A DNA stretch of 64,000 nucleotides from NCBI RefSeq assembly GCF_000474275.2, contig NZ_ATAE01000003.1, positions 124,001-188,000 of the forward strand. The letters run 5' to 3'. Positions 1 through 8,490 of this stretch are shown one piece after another; the stretch's first letter is position 1; every line of letters starts with the position of its first letter. The position numbers were made by a program, and so were the translations under genes. Origin of the DNA: Alkalihalophilus marmarensis DSM 21297 (GTDB taxonomy: Bacteria; Bacillota; Bacilli; Bacillales; Bacillaceae_D). Under the pieces are notes generated by a model, which was not told the DNA's origin, searched no databases, and saw only the letters and a list, made by a program, of their open reading frames with translations.

Positions 1-2028
1 ACCAAATGCTGGATGGTAGCCAAGTTCTGCTATTTTTTCTTTAGCAGGTGCAGTCACCGACATGGTAATGTTTTGCTCAGATAATGTGTGTTCAAGGTCA
101 AGAAGCAGTAGGTCAACAATTTGTACAAGGTTTTCTTTGCTTAGTTGGTTAAATTCGATGATCGCATCAAAGCGGTTCAAGAATTCTGGCTTGAAGTAGG
201 CTGATAGAGCGTCAAGCACGGAAGTTTCGGCAACAGCCTCGCTTGCGCCAAATCCAACTGCCTTCTTTTTCACTCCGATACCAGCGTTGCTTGTCATAAT
301 AATGACTGTATCCTTAAAGCTCACTGTTCTTCCTTGGCTGTCAGTTAAGCGCCCGTCCTCTAAAATTTGCAGGAACATATGCTGCACATCAGGGTGAGCT
401 TTCTCAATTTCATCAAGCAGAATAATAGAGTACGGATTTCGGCGCACTTTCTCTGTTAACTGACCCGCTTCATCATGACCTACATATCCAGGCGGCGATC
501 CAATTAATTTAGAGACAGAGTGTTTTTCCATGTACTCACTCATATCAAGACGAACCATTGCCTCTTTTGTGCCAAATAATTGTTCTGCCAATGACTTAGT
601 TAATTCTGTTTTACCCACACCAGTTGGTCCTACAAATAAGAAGGATCCGATCGGGCGGTGTTTTGCTTTTAGGCCGGCACGTGAACGGCGAACGGCTTTG
701 GCTACTTTTTCAACCGCTTTTTCTTGTCCAATGACCTTGCCGCGAAGCTGATCAGCCAGGTTTTTCATTTTTTCTTGATCGTTTGCTTGCAGTTTACCGA
801 CTGGAATCCCTGTTTTTTTCTCAATAATGGCTTCAATTTGAGCTGTGTCTACACTCGCTTTTTTATCATCTGATTTATTTAGTTTAGCTTCTAGCTTTGC
901 TTCTTCATCCCGTAATTTTGCAGCTGCTTCATAGTTCTCTTCTTTTAGTGCCTTGTCTTTTTCTTTATGAATTTCTGCAAGGCGTGATTCAATATCGTCG
1001 TGGCTTACTGCACCTGCTTGCAAGTTTAACTTCGAGCCAGCTTCATCTAATAAGTCAATCGCTTTGTCGGGCAGGTAGCGGTCTTGAATATAGCGGTGTG
1101 ATAAGTTCACACAAGCTTTGATCGCATCTTCTGTGTAGCTTACTTGATGGTAATCTTCATACTTACTTTGAATACCCTTTAAAATGTTGATGGCATCTTC
1201 TATAGACGGCTCATTGACCATCACAGGCTGGAATCGACGTTCAAGGGCAGCATCTTTTTCGATTTCACGGTATTCTTTTAGTGTTGTCGCACCAACAACT
1301 TGGAGCTCGCCGCGCGCTAGGGCTGGCTTTAAGATATTGCCTGCATCCATAGAACCCTCTGCAGAACCAGCACCTACTAATAAATGAATTTCATCGATAA
1401 ACAGCATCACATTTTTACGTTCTTTTAGCTCAGCGATAAGCTGATTCATCCGCTCTTCAAATTGGCCGCGGATTCCAGTATTGGCAACAAGTGATGCTAC
1501 ATCTAATAGGATGACTTCCTTATTTGAAAGTTTTGAAGGCACGTGACCTTCAACAATTTTTAATGCTAAACCTTCTACAATAGCTGTTTTACCAACGCCA
1601 GGCTCCCCAATAAGCACGGGGTTGTTTTTATTGCGTCGGTTTAATATCTCAATCACGCGTTCGATCTCTGTATCTCGTCCAATGACAGGATCAATTAATC
1701 CAGCCTTAGCAGCTTGCGTTACGTTTTTCCCATATTGATCGAGGAAACCGCCTCCTCCTCCTTTGTGCCCGCCATTCATAAATTCGGTATGAGGGGGATA
1801 TGGTTTCTGATCATGAGCGGCTGCATTCATATGGTTGTTTGTTAATTGCTTAAATAGGTCATCGAACGGCATATGAGAAAATCCATGCCCAAAACCTGAT
1901 GGAATTCCATTTGCAGCACGTATTTCTTGATAGCATGTCTGGCATAACTTAAATTGCCTTTTCTCCTGATTGAATTGCATATTTACATTCACTGTTGCTT
2001 GTCGTTGTTCGCAGTTTTGACATTTCAT
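1..2028 (-). CDS. clpE: ATP-dependent Clp protease ATP-binding subunit ClpE (3' end outside window)
   Basis: Class I Hsp100 unfoldase that feeds damaged proteins to ClpP. 676 codons are present, and only a short C-terminal tail seems missing at the window edge. The N-terminus has a zinc finger (MKCQNC, then LCQTC about 30 residues on) that marks ClpE rather than ClpC. Two AAA+ modules follow: the first with GEPGVGKT and a FIDEIHLL Walker B, the second with GPTGVGKTE and [13 protein letters not shown] charged UVR-like helical linker lies between them. The ATG at 2028 is chosen because AGGAGG sits 8 bases before it; an ATG two codons upstream is too close. CtsR operators lie in its promoter region. 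The frame was checked at both ends of the gene and is unbroken. Confidence 0.95.
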   Translation of the reverse strand, partial: MKCQNCEQRQATVNVNMQFNQEKRQFKLCQTCYQEIRAANGIPSGFGHGFSHMPFDDLFKQLTNNHMNAAAHDQKPYPPHTEFMNGGHKGGGGGFLDQYGKNVTQAAKAGLIDPVIGRDTEIERVIEILNRRNKNNPVLIGEPGVGKTAIVEGLALKIVEGHVPSKLSNKEVILLDVASLVANTGIRGQFEERMNQLIAELKERKNVMLFIDEIHLLVGAGSAEGSMDAGNILKPALARGELQVVGATTLKEYREIEKDAALERRFQPVMVNEPSIEDAINILKGIQSKYEDYHQVSYTEDAIKACVNLSHRYIQDRYLPDKAIDLLDEAGSKLNLQAGAVSHDDIESRLAEIHKEKDKALKEENYEAAAKLRDEEAKLEAKLNKSDDKKASVDTAQIEAIIEKKTGIPVGKLQANDQEKMKNLADQLRGKVIGQEKAVEKVAKAVRRSRAGLKAKHRPIGSFLFVGPTGVGKTELTKSLAEQLFGTKEAMVRLDMSEYMEKHSVSKLIGSPPGYVGHDEAGQLTEKVRRNPYSIILLDEIEKAHPDVQHMFLQILEDGRLTDSQGRTVSFKDTVIIMTSNAGIGVKKKAVGFGASEAVAETSVLDALSAYFKPEFLNRFDAIIEFNQLSKENLVQIVDLLLLDLEHTLSEQNITMSVTAPAKEKIAELGYHPAFG

Positions 2029-2124
2029 TAACATAACCTCCTCGATTATCATTCATTTTTTCTATTTCATCGGCTGTTTATCTTGTTGAAAGGTTCATCT
2101 TGATTTTAAAGATCAGAGTTTGAC

Positions 2125-2141
2125 TTTGACTTTCTTTGACC
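2125..2141 (-). promoter_or_regulatory. CtsR operator box 1 of clpE
   Basis: Reads TTTGACTTTCTTTGACC on the plus strand. Its complement matches the CtsR heptad tandem (RGTCAAANANRGTCAAA) without a mismatch. A further overlapping copy with one mismatch runs to 2150. CtsR is the class III heat-shock repressor of clp genes in Firmicutes. Confidence 0.85.
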
Positions 2142-2153
2142 TTTGTTGACTAT

Positions 2154-2182
2154 ATTATACTTTGACCTTTTTTGACTTTCAA
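2154..2182 (-). promoter_or_regulatory. clpE sigma-A promoter
   Basis: On the minus strand the -35 is TTGAAA (2182-2177) and the -10 is TATAAT (2159-2154), with a 17-base spacer. CtsR box 2 occupies the spacer and box 1 lies just downstream. This is the usual layout of a CtsR-repressed gene. Confidence 0.8.
2161..2177 (-). promoter_or_regulatory. CtsR operator box 2 of clpE
   Basis: Reads TTTGACCTTTTTTGACT on the plus strand, again a perfect CtsR heptad tandem. It fills the spacer between the clpE -35 and -10 elements, so a bound repressor would block RNA polymerase. Confidence 0.85.
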
Positions 2183-2340
2183 GTGTTTTGCCTAATTTTT
2201 TTTATAATTATCACCTTGCCTATATAAGTAAGCTTCAGCTCGTTTTCCTTTATTAGTAGATTAATGTTTGAAATGAAGCAGAAAGGACTAAAGACAATTA
2301 GAATAACCATTTAGTAGACTTAGGAAAAGGAGGGTTTTAT

Positions 2341-5001
2341 TTGAGAGAAAAATGTATTTATATCACTATCTTTTTAATGTTAGTGGTCTTTTTTTCATCC
2401 AGTACTCTAGCACAAACAACTGGTGAGCCTGCAGCTGATCTTGCCTTAGAAATGGTTGGTCCCAATAATCAAGGATTTATTACTTCTGAATTGGTTCAGT
2501 ACATATATGCAGAGGCAAGAGGAATTGACCTGCCTCGGTTAGCAAGGGAGCAGCGCCAATTAGGAGAGGAAGTTACCCGTGAAAACCTGCAAGCAGGAGA
2601 CGTTCTTTTCTTTCAAGGAAGCTCATTAATGTCTGGAATTTATATAGGGGACGGCCGCTTTGTAGTGGTAACAAGTGGAGGAATCACAGAGATAAATCTT
2701 GATGCCAGTACTTATTGGTCAGGAATTTATGTCGGAGCTATCCGCTATTTAGAGGATGCTGTTCCCGTGGAGGACCCTGCAGCTAGTCTTGCCTTAGAAA
2801 TGATTGGACCAAATGAGCAAGGGTTTTTAACTTCCGAATTTGTTCAACATGTATATGCACAGAGTAAAGACATAGATTTGCCACGTCTTGCAAGAGACCA
2901 ACTCTTAATAGGGGCTGAAGTGGAAAAAGATAAACTAGAAGCAGGTGATGTTGTCTTTTTTCAAGGAAGTTCATTAATGTCAGGGATCTATATCCAAAAT
3001 GGTCAATTTGTTATTGTTACTAGTTCTGGAATTACGCAGGCTAATTTATATTCTAGTAGTTATTGGTCAGGAATTTATGTTGGAGCCAATCGCTATATTG
3101 AGGGAAGCAGCATCGAAGATTCTTCAGCAAACTTAGCACTAGAAATGGTGGGTGAAAACCATCAAGGTTTCATTACCTCCGAATTCGTTCAATACATCTA
3201 TAAAGAAACTAAAGAGTTAGAACTTCCTCGGGCAGCTAGTGATCAGTGGCTGTTAGGAGAGGAAGTAGCTTTAGAAGACTTGCAGCCGGGGGATGTTGTC
3301 TTTTTCCAAGGTGCATTTTTAATGTCAGGGATCTATATAGAAAACGGTCGTTTTGTCATTGTAACTAGTGAGGGAATAACAGAAAGGAATATGAACACGA
3401 GCGAGTACTGGTCCAATGCGTTCGTTGGAGCTAAGCGCTATACGGATGAAAATCTTACTCTGCCTCCTACGTCAAATGAAATTGTGGAAAAAGCCCGTTC
3501 TTTAATCGGGACTCCTTATAACAGAAGAGGAGATAACCCTGTAGATGGTTTTAATACGGGTTCGTTTGCTTATTATGTGTACCGGGAAGTAACAGGAAGC
3601 TGGCTCTCAAAACTATCTTACGCGCAATTTGAAGCTGGTCTTGAGATTGAACGCGACGAGCTTCAAGAAGGGGATCTTGTGTTCTTTCAGAATAATGACG
3701 AGTGGCTGACCGGAATTTATACAGGAGATGATCGGTTTATAATAGCTGCTTCAGAAGGGGTGCAAGAACGTCATTTAGACTTTCATACCTATTACGCAGA
3801 TCGATTTGTTGGGGCAGTAAGATATACAGACGAGATTCTCAGTAAATCTAACCCAAATACGTATCGAACCCATGAAAATCCAGTCATCCAAGAGGCAATG
3901 AAATATATGGGTACACCTTACCTTATGACTGGAAATACACTCGAAGCCTTTGATTGTTCTTTCTTGATACAAACGTCCTTTAGAGAAGGAAAAGGGATAT
4001 ACCTTCCAAGAATCAGTTATAGACAATGGGAATTAGGAGAAACCATTCTGCCGGAAGGCACCAATATAGAAGAGATCACACTTGATGATCATATCAGACC
4101 TGGGGATGCTCTTTATTTTTCAGGCACATGGCAAGAAGGTATTTCACATGTCGCCATTTATTTAGGAGATAACTATATGATTCATGCAACTGGTGAAGAA
4201 GGAATGACAACAATCTCTTATATGAATTCATATTGGCGTGAACATTTCACAGGGGTTAAACGCTTTGATGATCTTTCAGTCCGACTAGATCATCTAGCGG
4301 TTTACGAGGCTTATCAAGTACTAGGACGCCCTTATCAATTAGGTGGAGCTGATCCTGAGCAGGGATTTGATACAGGAGGGCTTACACAATATATTTACAA
4401 GCTGGCATATCAATATGATCTTCCACGCTACGGCAGCCAGCAATGGCAAGTTGGAAGGGAGATACATCCTGATAATGCTGAACCTGGAGATTTGTTATTC
4501 TTTGAAGGGACGACATTGATTCCTGGAATTTATTTAGGGAATAACCAAATGGTTGTGGCTACTCAAGCAAATGGGGTGACGATTGTTGACCTTACTGTAA
4601 GCTCCTATTGGCCGCCACGTCTTTATGGAGCGAGAACGTATGAGATAGAAGATGTTACTCTTGAAGCCGTTGCTGCCCTAACAGAGAATTATGTGGGAGA
4701 AGTGTTTAATGGCTCTTCTGTGGAATTTGTACAAAGCATGTACCTAGAAGCTGCAAATAAACAGTTATCAGGAAATATTCATACGCTTCGTTCAGGCGGG
4801 GACTTGATTCATATTGAAGAATTAGAGCGAGGCGATGTGATGTTCTTCAGTGAAGAAACCGAAAGTAATACCCCAAGTTTTATTGGCATTTATTTAGGGG
4901 ATGGTTTTTTTGCAACGATAAGAGATCAAGTGGTAGAAAAGTATGAGATGAATGATGATATTTACTGGATTAATCGATTATTGGAAGCAAGGAGATATTA
5001 A
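2341..5001 (+). CDS. Secreted seven-fold NlpC/P60-like repeat protein with one apparently active unit
   Basis: An 886-residue exported protein with a signal peptide (hydrophobic residues 7-24, likely cleaved after LAQ). The rest is seven units of about 100-130 residues that follow the NlpC/P60 pattern: Cys region, LPR, Q..G, L.PGDV.FF, GIY.G, YW and a G..RY ending. Units start near residues 33, 146, 257, 375, 505, 637 and 762. Only unit 5 keeps the catalytic residues: Cys539 (FDCSF), His603 (SHVAIYLG) and His615. In units 1-4 and 6 the Cys is Thr or lies in FITS/FLTS, and the His before GIY is lost; unit 7 is more diverged. NlpC/P60 enzymes cut D-Glu-diaminopimelate bonds in wall peptides. 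I infer that the silent units bind peptidoglycan. TTG start, with AAGGAGGG 7 bases before it. A terminator follows. Confidence 0.75.
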   Translation: MREKCIYITIFLMLVVFFSSSTLAQTTGEPAADLALEMVGPNNQGFITSELVQYIYAEARGIDLPRLAREQRQLGEEVTRENLQAGDVLFFQGSSLMSGIYIGDGRFVVVTSGGITEINLDASTYWSGIYVGAIRYLEDAVPVEDPAASLALEMIGPNEQGFLTSEFVQHVYAQSKDIDLPRLARDQLLIGAEVEKDKLEAGDVVFFQGSSLMSGIYIQNGQFVIVTSSGITQANLYSSSYWSGIYVGANRYIEGSSIEDSSANLALEMVGENHQGFITSEFVQYIYKETKELELPRAASDQWLLGEEVALEDLQPGDVVFFQGAFLMSGIYIENGRFVIVTSEGITERNMNTSEYWSNAFVGAKRYTDENLTLPPTSNEIVEKARSLIGTPYNRRGDNPVDGFNTGSFAYYVYREVTGSWLSKLSYAQFEAGLEIERDELQEGDLVFFQNNDEWLTGIYTGDDRFIIAASEGVQERHLDFHTYYADRFVGAVRYTDEILSKSNPNTYRTHENPVIQEAMKYMGTPYLMTGNTLEAFDCSFLIQTSFREGKGIYLPRISYRQWELGETILPEGTNIEEITLDDHIRPGDALYFSGTWQEGISHVAIYLGDNYMIHATGEEGMTTISYMNSYWREHFTGVKRFDDLSVRLDHLAVYEAYQVLGRPYQLGGADPEQGFDTGGLTQYIYKLAYQYDLPRYGSQQWQVGREIHPDNAEPGDLLFFEGTTLIPGIYLGNNQMVVATQANGVTIVDLTVSSYWPPRLYGARTYEIEDVTLEAVAALTENYVGEVFNGSSVEFVQSMYLEAANKQLSGNIHTLRSGGDLIHIEELERGDVMFFSEETESNTPSFIGIYLGDGFFATIRDQVVEKYEMNDDIYWINRLLEARRY

Positions 5002-5009
5002 TTCTTAAG

Positions 5010-5038
5010 AATAGGAAGCTGTCAGCTTCCTATTTTCT
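5010..5038 (+). terminator. Terminator of the NlpC/P60 repeat gene
   Basis: AATAGGAAGCT (5010-5020) pairs with AGCTTCCTATT (5024-5034), followed by TTCTTTTT. Confidence 0.85.
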
Positions 5039-5126
5039 TTTTGAACAAGGAAATTCCCTCTTTGGAATCGAATTTTGTATATTGAGGGAGGATATCTTTC
5101 TTAGACATATATTCGAGGAGGACAAC

Positions 5127-6173
5127 ATGGACATTAATCAGCTTTCAAAACGCTTTATTCTTTTTGCCAATGATGAGTGTGCAGACTCTAGCAAGTTATA
5201 TGAGACATTATCCAAAGAAACAGCGAAAGACGAAGAGCTTCTCACCATTTGTTCGCATGCGAAAGAGGGGCAGCCCATCCCTAATTTATTTTTTGGGGCG
5301 GTTCACTATCTTCTATTAAAAGGAGTAAGGCATGAGCTTGCGGATTATTATCTTAGTTTAGTTGAAGAACCGAAAGACTCTACCCATGCATTTGTTCACT
5401 TTAAGTCATTCTGCGAGGAGTATAGAGAAGAGATTATACACCTTATACAAACGAAACTCGTACAAACAAATGAAGTGCGGCGCTGTGCATATCTATATCC
5501 GAGTTTTTCCTATATATATGAGAAAACAAACAAACCTTTTGCTTTAATTGAGATCGGTACGAGTGCCGGTCTGCAATTGCTATGTGATCAATATCAGTAT
5601 TCATATGATGGGTTACATCGATATGGGAACCTTAATTCAACTTTAACTCTAAGTTCTGAAATAATAGGAGAGAATGTTCCATCCTTCAAAAAGGAAGCTT
5701 ATCCTGTGCATTCTCGCTGCGGGCTTGATCTGCATATTAATGATTTAAGAGACCAAGAAGACATATGCTGGCTTAAGGCATTGATTTGGCCAGAACATAT
5801 GGAGAGAAGAAATGAATTTGAAGCAGCAGGCTCTATTCTAAAAGAAAATGTAGATGAGTTGAATCTGATAGAAGGAGACGGAATTGAATTACTACCTCAA
5901 ATAGCAGGAGGGCTGCCTCCAAATGTAACCGTTTGCGTGTTTCATACTCATGTTGCCAATCAAATGCCGTTGGAGACAAAAAAGCAGCTGCTTCAAGCAA
6001 TAGATGAGCTAGGGAGAGATCGAGATATCTTTCATTTGTATAATAATATTTCAGATCGATTCTTACATTTAGACTCTTATATTGATGGAAGGAAAACAGA
6101 AGAAACTTTAGCAGAAACTGCTGGACACGGCGAGTGGTTTAGTTGGAGTGTTCAAGAAACAACACATGTTTGA
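5127..6173 (+). CDS. DUF2332 family protein
   Basis: A 348-residue soluble protein resembling DUF2332. The central stretch (YPSFSYIYE, then LIEIGTSAGLQLLCDQY) has the look of a Rossmann-type nucleotide or SAM site (G-T-S-A-G). A later CGLDLHINDL followed by WPEHMERR and a C-terminal FHTHVANQMP segment fit the family. No reaction is established for it. The ATG at 5127 is preferred because GAGGAGG lies 6 bases upstream; an in-frame ATG 45 bases earlier lacks a good site. It is monocistronic between a terminator and the HemAT promoter. Confidence 0.7.
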   Translation: MDINQLSKRFILFANDECADSSKLYETLSKETAKDEELLTICSHAKEGQPIPNLFFGAVHYLLLKGVRHELADYYLSLVEEPKDSTHAFVHFKSFCEEYREEIIHLIQTKLVQTNEVRRCAYLYPSFSYIYEKTNKPFALIEIGTSAGLQLLCDQYQYSYDGLHRYGNLNSTLTLSSEIIGENVPSFKKEAYPVHSRCGLDLHINDLRDQEDICWLKALIWPEHMERRNEFEAAGSILKENVDELNLIEGDGIELLPQIAGGLPPNVTVCVFHTHVANQMPLETKKQLLQAIDELGRDRDIFHLYNNISDRFLHLDSYIDGRKTEETLAETAGHGEWFSWSVQETTHV

Positions 6174-6252
6174 TATACATTGCCGCTAAGAAAATGTTCG
6201 TGTGTTTGTCATTTATTGATTGCAAAAAAAGGGTTTTTTTGCCTCTTTCTAG

Positions 6253-6258
6253 TATAAT
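6253..6258 (+). promoter_or_regulatory. Probable -10 box for hemAT
   Basis: A perfect TATAAT, 100 bases before the HemAT start. I find no good -35 at 17 bases (the sequence there is AGGGTT), so strength and sigma class are uncertain. A sigma-D-like GCCGATAA at 6337-6344 lacks a matching TAAA and abuts the ribosome-binding site. Confidence 0.4.
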
Positions 6259-6282
6259 ATAGGTAAATTGACGGATACGTTG

Positions 6283-6335
6283 AAAACTTCTCTGTAAATT
6301 GGGCGCTTTGAGAAGTTGGAGTAAGTAGCGCAACC
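6283..6335 (+). promoter_or_regulatory. Structured 5' leader of hemAT, possible pseudoknot
   Basis: AACTTCTC (6285-6292) is perfectly complementary to GAGAAGTT (6310-6317). Within the 17-base loop, GCGCT (6303-6307) is complementary to AGCGC (6327-6331) downstream of the stem, which would make an H-type pseudoknot ending 12 bases before the ribosome-binding site. I match it to no riboswitch class I know. It could be chance. Confidence 0.35.
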
Positions 6336-6358
6336 GGCCGATAAAGGGGATACTTTAC

Positions 6359-7678
6359 ATGAGCCTATTTTCGTTAATCAAATTTTTCAAAGAAAGTCAA
6401 AACGATTGGATGGAGCAAGTAGGTCAGCTGCAAGTGAAGATAGATGTGGCCGATTCGACGATTCATGACAAAATGAGAATGGTTCAATTGACAGAGCAAG
6501 ATCTGCAAGTAATTAAAAGCATACAACCTCTAGTCATATCACATGTTAATGAGCTGGTTCGTGGTTTCTATGATACGATCCTTAAAGTGCAGGTATTAAG
6601 AGAAAAAATTGAGCAGCATAGTTCGGTAGATCGACTTGAAAGAACGTTAGAGAAGCATCTAATTGACTTATTTGAAGGGAATATTAATGAACAGTTTGTT
6701 GAAAATAGAGTGAAAGTCGCAAAGATTCATTACAAGATTGGTGTAGAGACTTCTTGGTATATGAGTGCCTTTCAAAACCTTCAACAAGCTATGTTTCTTG
6801 TTATTTGCCGAGAATTTGATCAAGGATCTAATAAAATTGATGAAATTAAGCAAATCACAACTGCAGTTAATAAATTATTTAGTTTAGAACAGCAAATTGT
6901 ACTAGAAGCTTATGAAAATGAAACCGTCACCAAAATGAAAGAACAATTTGAAGTGGGGAAAACAGAAATCCGTACTAAAATTATGGAGATTAGTGAAGGA
7001 TTAGTAGCTTTAGCCGAAGAAACTCAAGCTTCAGTAGAGATTTTAAGCTCTCACTTCAATGAAGTAAGCGGAAATTCATTAGCAAGTAATGAGCAATCGA
7101 TTATTGCTGAGAAAAAGGCAAATGACGGTCAAGGACAATTAAGTGACATGCTTCATAAAATCCATTCAATTGAAGAGTATACGAATAATATGCACAAAGC
7201 TATTAATCATCTTGGACAAGCAACAAGTGAAATTACTCATGTAATTACGATTGTTAAAGATATTGCTGAACAAACAAATTTACTTGCGTTAAATTCAGCA
7301 ATTGAAGCTGCCAGAGCAGGAGAGCATGGCCGTGGGTTTGCGGTGGTATCACAAGAAGTGAAAAAGCTTGCAGAACAAACGAAGAATTCAATCAGTCAAA
7401 TTGATAAATTAATCGCTAATTCAGATCACTACAAACAAGAAGTGGCACAATCATTAAGCCAGGTTATTCAAGCTGTGAAGATGGGGCTTGAGGCATCGGG
7501 ACAAACCGATGTGGTGTTTGGTCAAATGGTGGAGTCAATCCAACAAAGCAGCCAAACCGTTATGAAAGTGAAAAACCAAATGGACGAGCTTACTCGTGTC
7601 GTAAAAGAGATAGAGAAAGCTAGTATGAACGTAGCATTATCAGCCGAGCAGTTAAATGAAGCGGTTGCGACTGCTTGA
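6359..7678 (+). CDS. hemAT: Haem-based aerotaxis transducer HemAT
   Basis: A 439-residue soluble chemoreceptor with no membrane span. The N-terminal 180 residues are a globin-coupled sensor. The proximal haem ligand is His124 in VAKIHYKIG, followed by [10 protein letters not shown] as in the HemAT family. The C-terminal half is a methyl-accepting signalling domain with the hairpin tip [20 protein letters not shown] followed by HGRGFAVV. It senses oxygen and relays to CheA/CheW. Length is close to the 432 residues of the B. subtilis protein. AAAGGGGA lies 8 bases before the ATG. It appears monocistronic and ends in its own terminator. No chemotaxis genes are nearby. Confidence 0.93.
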   Translation: MSLFSLIKFFKESQNDWMEQVGQLQVKIDVADSTIHDKMRMVQLTEQDLQVIKSIQPLVISHVNELVRGFYDTILKVQVLREKIEQHSSVDRLERTLEKHLIDLFEGNINEQFVENRVKVAKIHYKIGVETSWYMSAFQNLQQAMFLVICREFDQGSNKIDEIKQITTAVNKLFSLEQQIVLEAYENETVTKMKEQFEVGKTEIRTKIMEISEGLVALAEETQASVEILSSHFNEVSGNSLASNEQSIIAEKKANDGQGQLSDMLHKIHSIEEYTNNMHKAINHLGQATSEITHVITIVKDIAEQTNLLALNSAIEAARAGEHGRGFAVVSQEVKKLAEQTKNSISQIDKLIANSDHYKQEVAQSLSQVIQAVKMGLEASGQTDVVFGQMVESIQQSSQTVMKVKNQMDELTRVVKEIEKASMNVALSAEQLNEAVATA

Positions 7679-7684
7679 TTGTGC

Positions 7685-7714
7685 AGCATCTTACTTAGTG
7701 TAAGGTGCTTTTTT
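7685..7714 (+). terminator. Terminator of hemAT
   Basis: AGCATCTTAC (7685-7694) pairs with GTAAGGTGCT (7700-7709, one G-U), then a run of T. Confidence 0.8.
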
Positions 7715-7775
7715 CAAAATCTTTGGTTAGACTGTGGAGTGAGAAAACTATGTCTTCCTAAAAAGGGGAATCCGT

Positions 7776-7868
7776 ATGCAAAAAGAAAAGCGCAAGGCAT
7801 ACTGGCAAGTGTTGGCCTGGGGTCTGATTGTGGTGATTTTAGTAGGTGTATGGAGAGCGATGCAGTAA
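7776..7868 (+). CDS. 30-residue single-span membrane peptide, translationally coupled to DinB-like gene
   Basis: The frame reads MQKEKRKAYWQ, then a hydrophobic stretch (VLAWGLIVVILVGVW), then RAMQ. This is one transmembrane segment with a positive N-terminus. AAAAGGGGA precedes the ATG at good spacing. Its TAA stop shares a base with the next ATG (TAATG at 7866-7870), which implies translational coupling to the DinB-like gene. I recognise no family. The strong ribosome-binding site and coupling support a real gene, but the length leaves doubt. Confidence 0.55.
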   Translation: MQKEKRKAYWQVLAWGLIVVILVGVWRAMQ

Positions 7869-8350
7869 TGGAACAAAAAAATAATCTTTACAGTAAAAGT
7901 GCTTTTCATCAAATCGAAATTGTTGTCAATTCGATCCTTGAAATGATAAACACACTAAAGCAAGAGGATTTACTAATTCGCCCTACACAAGGGAAGCACT
8001 CGATAGGTGAGCTTCTTAACCATATAGCATTAATCCCAAAGGCGGATTTTCTAATAAGCGAGGAAGCTGACGTAATAGAATTAACAGGCTTTTATCAAGA
8101 AAATGTCTATTATTCAATTGAAGAATTAAAATTAAGTCTTATACAAAATTATCAATCCTTAAAAGTAAGCTATGAAAGCTTTTCCGAGCAAGAGTTACTA
8201 GAGGAGAGCACTTCTTATTGGGGAGTCACGTATTCAAGATATGAGTGGCTGCTTGAAATCGCTGCCCACCTTTATCACCACCGTGGCCAGCTGCATGCGA
8301 TGTTGGTGCACTGTTGTAAACAAGATCCAAATGTAGCATTGTTTGAATGA
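7868..8350 (+). CDS. DinB family protein
   Basis: A 160-residue four-helix DinB/YfiT-fold protein. It has the early Ser/Phe-rich helix, TQGKHSIGELLNHIALIPKA (the H..W-type first metal-ligand region, with His in LLNHI), and the C-terminal EIAAHLYHHRGQLHAML that carries the typical H...H..G pattern. These folds bind a divalent metal; many act as bacillithiol-dependent transferases, but the substrate here is unknown. The start at 7868 overlaps the stop of the upstream peptide. A longer in-frame extension upstream has no ribosome-binding site and is rejected. Confidence 0.8.
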   Translation: MEQKNNLYSKSAFHQIEIVVNSILEMINTLKQEDLLIRPTQGKHSIGELLNHIALIPKADFLISEEADVIELTGFYQENVYYSIEELKLSLIQNYQSLKVSYESFSEQELLEESTSYWGVTYSRYEWLLEIAAHLYHHRGQLHAMLVHCCKQDPNVALFE

Positions 8351-8355
8351 AAAAA

Positions 8356-8384
8356 TTGATAAATAGGCTCTTTTTGGGAATAAT
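8356..8384 (+). promoter_or_regulatory. Putative sigma-A promoter of nicotinate phosphoribosyltransferase gene
   Basis: TTGATA (8356-8361), 17-base spacer, AATAAT (8379-8384). The start point would fall near 8391, so the heptamer repeat at 8419-8453 would be in the 5' untranslated region. Confidence 0.5.
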
Positions 8385-8418
8385 AATGAGACGTATAGGT
8401 TTAAACATTTGGAAAAAG

Positions 8419-8453
8419 AGTAAATAGTAAATAGTAAATAGTAAATAGTAAGT
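8419..8453 (+). repeat. Heptanucleotide tandem repeat (AGTAAAT)
   Basis: Four exact copies of AGTAAAT followed by a fifth with one change (AGTAAGT), 38 bases before the start of the next gene. Tandem repeats like this change copy number by slippage. Here a change would alter leader length, not the reading frame. Confidence 0.9.
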
Positions 8454-8490
8454 ATGGATAAAAGCAAGCCAACTAACTGGAGGCTGAATA

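Larger units (their letters stand above)
2035..2340. other. Divergent intergenic region between clpE and the NlpC/P60 repeat gene
   Basis: This 306-base gap holds the clpE promoter with its CtsR boxes (2125-2182) on the minus strand. On the plus side the only clear signal is a strong AAGGAGGG ribosome-binding site just before 2341. I see no convincing promoter for the plus-strand gene and no RNA gene. Confidence 0.6.

Noticed and set aside
530-1387. Three short plus-strand open frames (530-751, 897-1121, 1184-1387)
   Set aside because: They lie antisense inside clpE, which has clear motifs in the other strand, and none has a ribosome-binding site.
6337-6344. Sigma-D-like -10 (GCCGATAA) before hemAT
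   Set aside because: No TAAA at the needed distance, and it abuts the ribosome-binding site, leaving no room for a leader.
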